Shown: positions 53,279 to 64,000 of the stretch, piece by piece
Position numbering within the stretch: the first letter of the stretch is position 1
How the letters are laid out: every line of letters begins with the position of its first letter
Origin: Neelides folsomi
Taxonomy: Eukaryota > Arthropoda > Collembola > Neelipleona > Neelidae
Assembly (NCBI GenBank): GCA_034687125.1
Contig: JAQGBZ010000121.1
Location: 100,382-164,381 of the forward strand
DNA length: 64,000 nucleotides
Direction: 5' to 3'
Translations under genes and position numbers: made by a program
Notes under the pieces: model-generated
Seen by the model: the letters and a program-made list of their open reading frames with translations, nothing else
The model's database searches: none
What the model was told of the DNA's origin: nothing

Positions 53279-55994
53279 GCCAACGCCCTCCGCGCTCTGT
53301 CCAATACATTATCATCATTAGTCCCCCTCAAGACAATCGATTCCCCTCACAGCGTCTTCCTTCACACGCAATCCCGAAGTGATATATTGAATCGTCGGAA
53401 AACAGCGATATGAGAAACTCGCTTGCAGACAAATACAAAAATGTTATAAAGATAAAGGAGTTAACTCGAGTAATCGACGTGGTTCTATTTAATCCACAGT
53501 TCCACTCAATAACGTCATATCATATCAAAAGCCAATTTAATCTTGGAATAGGTTACACGACTATGAAGTGGGAATTGATATCATATCAAATTACTAGATG
53601 CTTTCAATTAAAATTCCTCTAAAATACAATTTTTAGATAATTAAATCTCTCCATTAAACTAAGCCTCGTTAGCCTTGAGAATCACCCAAAATTTGGCCAA
53701 TTAAAACATAAATATGTCCTTATGTATAAATTAATACAGGTAAAAGGCAGTAACGGGCAAAACACCAAAGGTTTAACAACTTTGCTAAAAGCAATTAATT
53801 AAGGAAAAATTGTAAAATTTGGAATTAAAACCAGCAAATATAAAAATTACCATTGGCTTGCTCTATACATATACTGTAAATATGTAAAATATCTCCATCC
53901 ACCATACAATGTAAAAAAGGGTTTTATAAAATTAAGTTTGTTTGGCTCCATCGACTCTCTTTTCTATTGATTATTCAGGAGGGTTTGGGAGGAAGGCTAT
54001 TGGATTGATTAAAAACTGAACCTCCACCCTTCCATGTCAACATTATCATTTTTAATGATTTTTAATTTGAGTAATTAAACAGAGTCAATCCGAGTTCAAC
54101 TTTATTTCATTTCTCCAATTGCCAACTATACCTAAACATCAAAATTGGATTTATTTATTTGCACCTCACAAACTCAGAATATAACTATCTGTATATAATA
54201 TTCTTTGTTCATCCTACCAATAAAAGATAATTGACAGAGAACATCTGAAATATGAAAGCTAGTATAATATCATATGTATAGGGAGTATACAATGGTGAAA
54301 AGGGTTTCCTTCATGAGTTGACACAAGTCTCGCCATTTGTTCCGCTGTGAGTGGAAGGAGCAAGGTGATTTCCTTCGTTATGTTATTACGAAATGGGGAA
54401 ATGGGAAGAAATGATCCACACTCGTAAGTTGAGTGCAGTGGGTAAGAACAAGGACCAGCTGCTGGTCATTTCATTCCTACCAGGAATAAAAACCCTACAA
54501 ACACCTAAATATTGATATACCATGTACTATGTATATTTATATGTATGGTATATTATACACCATTGTAGAGCACATTGTAGAAATTCCATATAATACCTAG
54601 GTATAATTATTTACTAGACTGCATTGAAACACCATGACTAATAGAAGGGGAAGTGAAATGGTTTTAATATTCTTATAATATTCTTTTACTAAGGGCCCAG
54701 GTGAGAAAAATAGGATGTTCTGGTATATGACATTTAACCCTCAATTACGAGTGGGTCAGTATGTGTAGAGTCATTTAATTAGCCTATCAACTCATTTGCT
54801 CGTCCCACTTTCCTCACTTCTCCTACTAGAAACTTGAGCCGAAGAAATGAAAATAAGTTAGGGAAAATGAGTGGACCAGAAGTGGCCTAAAAAATTCGCT
54901 AATTATATCTCTCACACCATCATCCGCCGACTGTCACAAACTTCTCCGTTTTCCCCAAACGAGACGTTGAACTAACGATAGTAAGTGGAAATAAGCTAAA
55001 GAATCAATTTAAATATCCAGCCGGTTTTCATTCCCCAATTTTCTTATCTATTAACTCTCACAATCTGCATGCAATTGGATGTATACGAAATTCGAATCCT
55101 TCCTTACATTCATTATAATGAGTATCTACAGTAGAGTATGTAATATGTAGTATATAAAGAGGAACACAATTGTAGTACAATAATAAAATTGGATACGATA
55201 AAATGGTAGGAATAAAATATAGAGATAATAGTGCATATGTATATTGTTTGTACATTTTCCCATCTTCCAACGGTCTACAATCATAATATTGATCTTATCC
55301 GATATAAGAAAAGGAAGAAGAATAAATAATCAGATTATTTGAACAAAGTCTACTTTAATGCAATCAGGTAATGACAAGCAAAGGCAGCTAGCGGCCAAAT
55401 TGATGCCACTGCGAAAATCAAGTGAAAAAGATTGAATAAAATTATGTATTATACTCATAGGCTTATTTAATAGCAACAACTTCCTACATGACATTCGCTA
55501 ATTGAATGCAAAAAGATATCAATCTAAATATCATATACTTAAACCGCTACGCAATAAGTTCATGTCGTATAATTAACTTAAAATGCTAAATGATGGTATT
55601 ACAATTTTATAATTAGTTTAACTATAAGACTCATTATCTTGAGCTCAAAATGGATAATTTAGATTTTGAAAAACCATCATCAATTTGCGAATTGTCCTCA
55701 TTCAGAAGAGAAGATTCGGACTTTTGATACCTTATTTTCACTCACCACGGTACGAACTTATTGCGTAGGAATTTACTTACACATTTAGACATAAACATAC
55801 AAACTGATATTGATACCACATGTACTACTATATGTAAACACTTAATTTCTAAATGAATTAAAGCAATATATTGATAAATCAAAATTTAAATGAAAAATGA
55901 AATATCCACCTAATTATATCTCATCATGAAAATTAAAGTTCATTGACCTAAATCAGGAGACTAATTTACCTATAGGTTATTTTATGGTTAATCT

Positions 55995-56285
55995 TCATGA
56001 ATGGACAAATGTTGTGTAGGGTGTAATATTATGGCATTGATTTGAGTTCACGTCTGTTCGACCTGATTTTGACCTTTGGATTAAAAGTGAAGGAAAGAAG
56101 TGGGGAATGGGAGAAAATGAGCGGTTTGGGAGTCGGAATGAATAAATTCCCATTAGCGGCGGAGGCGGGCCAAAATTGAATTGGACCTCCTTTGAAGATG
56201 CCGAAGGAGATGAATTGAGAAGTGCAATGATGGGCGGTGAAGATGGTCCTTCTAATCTTCCCAATCCTCCGAGATTCCTCAACAT
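55995..56285 (-). CDS. Possible small ORF, 96 residues
   Basis: ATG-started frame (MLRNLGGLGRLEGPSSPP...) with a Gly/Leu/Pro/Ser-rich composition and less AT than its surroundings. It has no recognised domain, no clear signal peptide and no obvious splice partner. It could be chance or a conserved non-coding element. Confidence 0.2.
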   Translation of the reverse strand: MLRNLGGLGRLEGPSSPPIIALLNSSPSASSKEVQFNFGPPPPLMGIYSFRLPNRSFSPIPHFFPSLLIQRSKSGRTDVNSNQCHNITPYTTFVHS

Positions 56286-56500
56286 TCCATACCTATACTT
56301 ATTGTGGAGATTACATCCCAGGTGAACAATGGGTTTGGTGGGAGGTCAAACGGAAATTTTCTTTCATAGTCCCCATTTGACACACGCGGGAGTTATTCAG
56401 TTCCTTATGGCACACAGAAGTTTTTTACCCATTAAAGTCTTATATCAGCTATTATACTTTTAAGGTACTGGGCCTTTTCAATTATTACAATACTTATTGG

Positions 56501-56530
56501 AGTTTAATGGGGTTTAATGGAGTTTAATGG
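56501..56530 (+). repeat. Three tandem copies of a 10-base unit
   Basis: AGTTTAATGG, GGTTTAATGG, AGTTTAATGG in direct succession. Confidence 0.8.
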
Positions 56531-56860
56531 TTCAGAGGCCCTCGAGTGGAACATGAGAAGCTCAGGTAATGTTTTACCATACGTATACAATCAAACTATA
56601 CAATATGTAATCAAGTACCTATACAATATACAATAAATATATATGAACTTGTGTATTGGATGTGTCCTTCGTCAGTGAGTAGGTGGGTGATTGAACAAAA
56701 TCCTCCTCACCTGCCACTCGCCATGATAGTAAAAAAAGAAAGAGAAGTTGGCTTATTTTTAGCCGACCAAATTACAAGAATTCCAACCGCAAAGAACACT
56801 CGTGACATTTGAGTGTGGAAGGAAACATCCTTTGTTCCAAAACTCCATCAAAGAGCAAAA

Positions 56861-56914
56861 AGGGTCATTTGGAGTCTCAAAGGATCATTTGAAATCTCAA
56901 AGGATGATCCGAAG
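56861..56914 (+). repeat. Tandem repeat with a 20-base period
   Basis: Two full units of the form AGGRTCATTTGRARTCTCAA and a degenerate partial third. Confidence 0.8.
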
Positions 56915-59900
56915 ATAAAAGACTCTTAAATAGTTAAAATGACTTGAACACACAAGACCTTTGGGATGAGAGTTATTTGGAGAGAAGGACTATTGTTGTA
57001 AAACAATAAGAACATTTGCATACTCATATAAGAGACCTTAATTAATCATTATATAAACCTCACTCATTGATATTTTACAAGAAGGTAATTAATAAACCAT
57101 GCAAACGATATCGCAAAATTAGACTATTGTTTATAATGAAATAATGAATGTTGTCTCGCAATATGTATTTAAAAATAAAACACGTGTTTAATATTTGTAA
57201 TGTATTAAATTAATGAATAAAATTCTGTCTAGTATAATACTCTTCTCCACAAAATATCTAAAAATGTAAATGGGTAGAATAATAATTGTAATTGTAAATT
57301 ATTAAAGTAATTAGATAGAAGTTAAATTATGGATTTCCATGTGACGTGAAGTGTGTTAAGGAAAATATAGTCCTTGGTTTAATACAATAATAAATGACTT
57401 GTCACGAGTGAGTATCAGAAAAGGCACAGTTAGCTAATTGATTGTTTCTTCTGATTGGAAAGGAATCAAACCCATTTTTCAAGAGACGGAAATGAAGAGA
57501 TGTTTACGACATTCAAGCCATCAGTTTTTCTCCTCATTGGCATCAAATGATCATGATGGCCTGTGGATGAGCAAATAAATTGATTGGATCTTTTCCATTC
57601 AACGCCAACGACGTCTCAGGAAGAATCAAATCACTCTGAACCCTTTAAATCCAATGGATGGAAAAAGATCCTTTAATTAGAAGAAAAAGAAACAAAATTG
57701 TCATAAATCAATCAGTGGAGGGAAAGCTCAAGATTAAACTATTTTTCGACAATTCCAAACATACCTTTCTGAATCACATAACCTACTATATTTGAGGTTC
57801 AATACACCTGACTATAAGAACTATAAATCGTAGTAAAAGTATGGTATATAGCAAATATTGGTATACATAGATATTATATTTAAATATACCAGGCATATGT
57901 ACCATACATCCTATATACAATATGACTTTTTATAATATTTATATGAGAAGGCTAGATGAGTCGAAAGCTCGTTTTATTTTTAGTGAGGTTGAAAATTTCC
58001 CTCTGACTTCTAATCTCAAACTATGGAGGAATTGAAAGGGTTAAAAATCGTGATCTTTGTTTTTGGATCCCGTTGGGAGGAAATGCAACGGAAAATAATG
58101 CACAATTTATTATTATATCAGTTTTACAAACTATATCTTAAAATGCCTATATATACGTAATCGTCGTGTGTTAAATCATTGAACCCAAATTGATGATTCC
58201 TATTTCCAAGACAAGAAACTTAAGATATACAAAGTTGAAAATTCTCAATTTAATTATTTATTAAATAAAAGTATAAATTACATCACACCATCCCTATGTA
58301 TTGTTAAAAGAAGTTTTAAAAGAGGCAACTTGAATATATGTTTTATGAATAAAACCATTTAGGCTTATCATTGAATATCAATGTGGACATAAATGTAATT
58401 ATAATTTATTTGGCAATTGTAATGAACTCATTGTAGCTCCTATTTTCTTTATTGTAAACCATATTGAGCCCAAAATGTTTCCTTCTACAAGGCAATACTT
58501 TTAAGTAAGTTTCATTATATGTATATTCATATTCATTTAATTAAAGTTAGTCGGAAAATAAAGAGAAATAGAAAGCGATATTTTGTATTTTGAATATGAG
58601 AAATTGAGCCATCGAATTTGTTGAACCTCGACCTCCCGGACACCCCGGTGAGAATAAAAGAACCAATAGCGGTCAATTACGCTCTCTTCATGGCACTTAC
58701 AATACAACAACTTCATTGCGACAATCCCCTCGACAATCCCAATAGAATCATCACGAACCTGGGCTTAATCCAAGGAGCTAAATACCTGTAATAACCATCC
58801 CACCAAACACCTTTAATCATCCCTTTCACGTATTCATAATAGTAATTCATGAATTGAAGAATTAAATTCATGGGGAAGATAAGCCCATACGGTCATTTGA
58901 CATGACTTATGGGATGATGGATTTAAATGAACGTGCCCAACTTGACACCTTTTATTTAAAAATCCCTCGTACGTCTTCCTCACTCAAATAGGAATTGGTC
59001 ATAATGGAATGAATTGGACACTTTATGCATTCAAACCAACTTTTCTTAAGCTCCTGTGGGCCAAAAAACCAAATAAACTCCCAGTGGATTTTCATGTCTG
59101 AATCAGAATCAGTGTATAGAATACAACTTGTATTATTCAAGTGTATAAATATAATTAAAGGTGTACATAAATAAGAAGTCAACTTAGGAATTAATCTCAT
59201 CACAAAGAAGAATATTTATGATGAAGATTAGGGAAGTCGCTTTTTAAATCTAAATACTTCCAACATTCAATTTTCTCCTTGGCTGACTCAAAATTACATA
59301 GAAAATTATATTTTTTCTTTCAGGGGACTTTTATTCTGTAATTCAAAGTCCGCTTGTAGCAATTTATTCAGACTTACCATTAAATCAATATATTTATGAT
59401 ATCTTAAGAAATGTATTCAGAGTATTATCATTCCTATATTAGATATCGTTTCTTTTTCTTTCAAATCTCAAGACAAAAATTTGGAAGATAAACATTTTAT
59501 ATATAAATATTAAAAATAGAATAATCAACGTATTTACAATGACTGTTAATACAAATATGCTTTCAAATACTTTTACTATTTACAATATATCATATATACA
59601 TACATACATATATGGTACACTGAATATATTAGTATTGTATAGGAATATCAATTTCATAAATTGAATTATGTTCCTTTAATTTGATATTGCTCTCTTTTAT
59701 TGAACTGAGAGACACAATCAAATATTTATTCCTAAAACATTTATTCATCGATTCCATTTGTTCTATCTTGTGAGTTAATTTGGTTATTTGAAATTTTTTA
59801 AAGTTTTCATTCAACTTTTACTATTGACTTGATATGAAAATGGCATAGTGAAATTCTTTTCATGTAAATACAATATGTAAATATTTCTGTATTCCATTCA

Positions 59901-61129
59901 ACCATAACTAATGAACTTCCTGTTTATTATTCCATATATCTCGATTGGAATGATAATATTTTGAAGGTAATAATTTAAGTAACCCAGTTTTTTCATAAAT
60001 ATTTAACGACGTTAAATTACTTATCGAATTGAGCTACATAATATTTAAAAGTCAAATGACACACCTTACTGACATTGAGAGTATTTGTATCTCTGTAAAT
60101 ACAGATAGGTAGGTTTCTTAAATAGTATTATTAAATAAAATTAATATTCTCAGTGTGTGTGATGTTGTAAAAATTGTAAAAAAGTATTTAAAAGGATTGA
60201 TTTCCCCCACAATTGACAATGCCCACAAACAAATTATTACCGCGTATAATGATGAAAATGATGATGATGACAAGGGAGTTAAAATTAAATACGAATCTAA
60301 AAGTTAAAAGAGGTTGTTTAAAAATGGCGAAAATTGGGTTTAATAGGGGAGTAATTGAATTGATGGAATTCGAAGGTCTCGGGAACCTTCGTTAATAATG
60401 TTTTAAATGAATAATTAAAATGGGAAGTTAAAAGTAAAAATAAGTTGGTTGTGTATAGAAGTCATGACCTGTTCTCTTTGTCTTGTTGGAACTCATCCAG
60501 TTATTCCAGCCTTATAATTTAACTTCCTCAAGGCCATCATGAACCAATAACGAAATGTTCGAAATACGATGTACAACATGCTCAAGAGAAAATTCCCATT
60601 CTCTAAAATCCAATCCCACAAAATGACAACGATAATTGATGAACCCAAATCATTTTTCACATACATTAAACATCTATAAACTCTTTTCCTGAGAAATTCC
60701 AAGACTAATAAAAGGAGTTTTTACACGAAAGTTCTATGTATTTTATTAAAGTTCAGACACATTAAATAAACTCAAACCGAACGATTCTTTTTTCCTATTT
60801 TTTTAACCTCCTGTGATAGTTTTTCGATTACAAAGCCTACTGATTTAAAGACCATCAAATCTCCTATATAACTAACACGTGAAATCCAAAAAATCCGAGT
60901 TCAATAATTGAGGTTTATTATAGTAAAAAGGGGCTTATGATGGGAATAAATAATAAAGTAAAGTAAGTAGGTTTAAACGGGAGTGGGTGGGATCTGGGAG
61001 TGGAAGACAAAAAACATCATTAAAAGTCGCTAATCAATTTACAGTTTTTTTCTCAAAGTAAATAATAAAAAGAAGTATGTTAATAGTGTTAATGATAATC
61101 TTAATAAATTTAAATCCTATGTTCAATTA

Positions 61130-61354
61130 ATGAGAAACAAAGAAGGGGTAAAACGAACCGAATATCGTCGAAGATCCTTGTTCTCTTCCAAAAGGGACCT
61201 GGAGAGATTTCTCAGATTTCTTTCCTGGACAATTCGTCAAATTGTAACTCTAAATCCAAATGAATGCAAAACAGCCCACTTCATCAATTCGCATCAATTT
61301 GAGCAATGGGGAGATGAGTTGGAGTTAAAGAGTAGCTTAATGTTAGTTAAATGA
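61130..61354 (+). CDS. Possible small ORF, 74 residues
   Basis: ATG-started frame with an Arg/Lys-rich N-terminal half (RTEYRRRSLFSSKRDLERF). No domain recognised and no splice signals that tie it to a neighbour. Weak support. Confidence 0.2.
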   Translation: MRNKEGVKRTEYRRRSLFSSKRDLERFLRFLSWTIRQIVTLNPNECKTAHFINSHQFEQWGDELELKSSLMLVK

Positions 61355-61462
61355 AGCTAATTATATATCTATATATAACTCCTACATCAGGGAGAATTTC
61401 ACTTTGGCGGTTCTTTCTTTTAATAAATGGATGGGAAATCAATATGGAGGAGTTGTAAACAG

Positions 61463-62261
61463 ATGTCAGAGGTTCGTAGTTTTGGGAAATCCGGTCCAGA
61501 ATTGCTGGAGGCGATTAGTCACCTTTGCAGGTAATTTACCTGTAGATAGGAAATTCACTCCCACAAGTTCTCTCTATTAATCTTGATCATGTTGGGATAA
61601 TGCCTTTGATTAAACATAAATTACATTCATCTAACTTACATAAACCATTAAAAATATAAAATATTCTTGTAAGATTTGGAAACATTAATTGTTTTCTGAT
61701 TTTTACATATATAATTTGTATATACACACCCAGGTGTATGTACATGTTCCTCTGTGTTAAATTAATGGGAGTAAGTTTTGAGTGCTTGGGGACAAATGAG
61801 ATTCGCGGTGTTGCAGCAGCAGCGAGAAAGCTGATAAAATGTAGACAAACTTGTAATAAAATAAAAATACACGTGTTTGGTACATGTACTCTCACATATA
61901 GCTTTGGGTTAATAGTTAATAAATAAATATCGATTACATAACTATTTCAATTATTTCAATACATGTAAAGTCAATGGATAGGATGGATATTTAACTACTT
62001 ATCATTTGTATGTGTCCTAATACAAAATTAAAATTAGCAAATATATATTTTTATCTCCAAACCTCGGATTTAACACTGACCTTCATCCTCATTAATTGGA
62101 AGATCAACATCGACTCTAAAGTCGAAATTAACAGCAACTTGTTAATTAATTATTTAAATAATATTACAATTACTCATGTTTGGCAATTTTACATTAAATT
62201 ATTTATGCATACTGTTTTATTTAACAGGAAAATAGTCGATTGCACACAATGTTTTAGTTAG
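61463..62261 (+). CDS. Possible two-exon microprotein or fragment of an unseen gene
   Basis: Segment 61463-61530 starts with ATG (MSEVRSFGKSGPELLEAI) and ends at GTAATT in phase 2. Segment 62228-62261 follows TTTAACAG, completes that codon in frame and ends in TAG. Joined they make 33 residues. The first segment has coding-like composition in AT-rich DNA. It may instead be an exon of a gene that continues to the right of the window. Confidence 0.22.
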
Positions 62262-63821
62262 TTAAATACAAATGCATTAATGCACTTGTTTTGTCATACT
62301 ATATAATTAAGGTTTTATTTACTTTCGTTGATAATTATATATTTCCTCTTTGTTTTACTATATGCATGTATTATATTTACATTTACTTTACGTTTGATTA
62401 ATAATGAAGCAAATGAAGGTCACTCGAATATTTCTAGATGTTGAACACTTTGAAACGGAAGGCTAAAATTAAAATAATTATATCTTAAGTTATGTTTATA
62501 ATGAAGTAAAAACTTCATTTCCTATAATTATCCTTATTTATATAATATTACAACCACCATGCATCTAATAAAATAATAAAGAATGATGCTGACGCATGAC
62601 GCGAGGAAAATGTTTTATTTTTATTTATTTCATAATAATAATTTTAACCTTACTGGTAAAAAAAAGTTATTCAACGTTATTGTAAAAAATCTTAAAATCT
62701 TACTTTTGATTCATAAAAGAAAATTTTATCAAACTAAAAATCTAAAATACCTTTTGAATCAACAACACTTGTCAGTAAATATTATTTCTCTTATGGTTGT
62801 GGTTTTCTTATGTTGATGAATACGAACATTTAAAATGAAACTAAAGGTTATTTGACTTATTTGTCTATATGAGCTACTAACTAAATCGTACAAAAGTGAA
62901 AAGAGTTCTACATGAAAACGTGTAGTTACTTCATAGTTAAATTGTTCTGTCTCTTCATTGCACCTTCCACTCTCTTTAATAAATGTTGAAAAGTGAATTA
63001 AATAAATGACGGAGCATTTCATGCCACTTTCCTCACCTTCAAAGCCTTCAATTGTTGAAAGCTCCCCACTCCCCATTATGACCATTATTGAATTCATTTC
63101 AACCAAAATCCTTCAATGAATCATTCACGGACTTTCAATTTCCATTCCTTCATTCTTCCGACCACGTTCTTTGAAAATTACATTACATCCAATTATTTAC
63201 TTACTAATACCAATAAGTAGTTAATGCTTACATATAGTATCAAAAAGATATACAAGACTGTATACTTACAACATACTATGTATAAAATGTATATATGTAA
63301 TTAATAAGATGAATTATTTAACGCTAAAAGAAAGCTTGAAAAAATCCTCTTAATTTGAACTATCATTTTATCTATCATATTATCATTTTTAATTTTGATT
63401 GAATATTTTTATTTAATAAACGTGCTCTACTTTGTACTTTACTAAATCACATACATACATAGAGTAAGTATGTATATGTACATAGGTAGCTATGTTATAA
63501 CATAACAATCTTGTAGTGTGAATGTAAATATGTATCTGTAGTTAAGTACTGTATAATCTGTATATACCATATTTACAAGTTAATTAATGATATCAATTTC
63601 ATTAAAAATGCAATAGTTTATATAGGATGTTATTTCATCAGGTGTAAAACAAGCAAAGCAAGAACTTCAAGTTTTATTGTTTTCGAGGTTTTTCCGAATC
63701 TTAGTTTTGTAATTTTTATAATATTTTAAGTCATTTGTGTTCAACGCTCTTTTAAGTGATAAAATACTTGTACATACATGAACATGTATTACAATGAGAA
63801 GGCCATGGAGCATCGAAAACC

Positions 63822-63940
63822 AAAGCATCTAAATACTAAAGCATCTAAAACAAAAGCATCTAATCAAAAGCATCAAAGTATAAAAGCATCTACATATAAA
63901 AGGATCGAAGCATATAAGATTCAAAACACTAAAGCATCGA
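63822..63940 (+). repeat. Degenerate tandem repeat with AAAGCATC core
   Basis: At least five copies of AAAGCATC(T) spaced about 14-16 bases apart, decaying to the right (GAAGCATA, AAAGCATCG). It is open in one frame as a Lys/Ala/Ser-rich peptide, which I take as a consequence of the repeat. Confidence 0.7.
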
Positions 63941-64000
63941 TTGATTTTTTGATCGAATGCCAATAGGATCTAATAATTTCCGAATACAATTACAGCTCCA

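Larger units (their letters stand above)
53279..64000. other. AT-rich gene-poor region
   Basis: The first 150 bases are the GC-richer promoter/leader of the coiled-coil gene. The remaining 10.5 kb is AT-rich with frequent stops on both strands. Features seen: small tandem repeats at 56501-56530 and 56861-56914, a GC-richer minus-strand open frame at 55995-56285, a short plus frame at 61130-61354, two exon-like segments at 61463-61530 and 62228-62261, and a degenerate repeat at 63822-63940. No gene with a known domain. Confidence 0.55.

Noticed and set aside
52496-53382. Plus-strand open frames up to 188 residues opposite the coiled-coil gene
   Set aside because: Antisense shadows of a GC-rich coding exon; composition is Arg/Pro/Ser-rich without motifs.
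60493-60702. Minus-strand frame of 69 residues
   Set aside because: AT-rich composition, no splice partner and no motif; likely chance.

Overview
The window is eukaryotic nuclear DNA from an invertebrate animal, most likely an arthropod. It is AT-rich, and nearly every gene is split by short GT-AG introns with AT-rich interiors and GC-richer exons. The protein set is metazoan: ARL3, GPAT3/4, a two-lobed transferrin, a RhoGAP, hnRNP K, dymeclin, BCL7 and Bre1/RNF20. Dense short introns and small intergenic gaps would fit a compact arthropod genome (a springtail is one possibility), but the lineage is inference. I saw no operons, CRISPR arrays, rRNA or tRNA genes, and no intact transposon.

Layout, left to right: the 3' part of ARL3 (+, from the window edge to 1602); GPAT3/4-type glycerol-3-phosphate acyltransferase (+, 3141-5930), convergent with a transferrin-family gene (-, 6262-10189); an intron-rich RhoGAP gene (+, 11054-24558) with a candidate alternative last exon at 25737-25913; hnRNP K (+, 28805-30546); dymeclin (+, 31899-35158), convergent with a C2H2 zinc-finger plus PHD-finger gene (-, 35955-40679); BCL7 (-, 41132-41868); Bre1/RNF20 (-, 42946-48045); an unrecognised coiled-coil gene (-, 49811-53278); and about 10.7 kb of AT-rich DNA with no convincing gene to the right edge. 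Exon coordinates were worked out by hand. For every complete gene the exon phases close into one reading frame, which is good internal support.

The genes do not form a pathway cluster. The region 35-48 kb does hold three chromatin genes side by side on the minus strand: a predicted H3K4me3 reader fused to zinc fingers, the SWI/SNF subunit BCL7, and the H2B ubiquitin ligase Bre1. Bre1-dependent H2B ubiquitination promotes H3K4 methylation, so a functional link is conceivable but unproven.

Most unusual items: a transferrin whose C-lobe has lost most iron ligands, whose N-lobe keeps the four metal ligands but lost both carbonate anchors, and which carries a roughly 105-residue Asn/Pro/Phe-rich insertion; an array of C2H2 fingers joined to an ING-type PHD finger in one protein; several alternative-splicing signatures in the RhoGAP and Bre1 genes; and three clear inverted repeats, one directly after the Bre1 stop codon.
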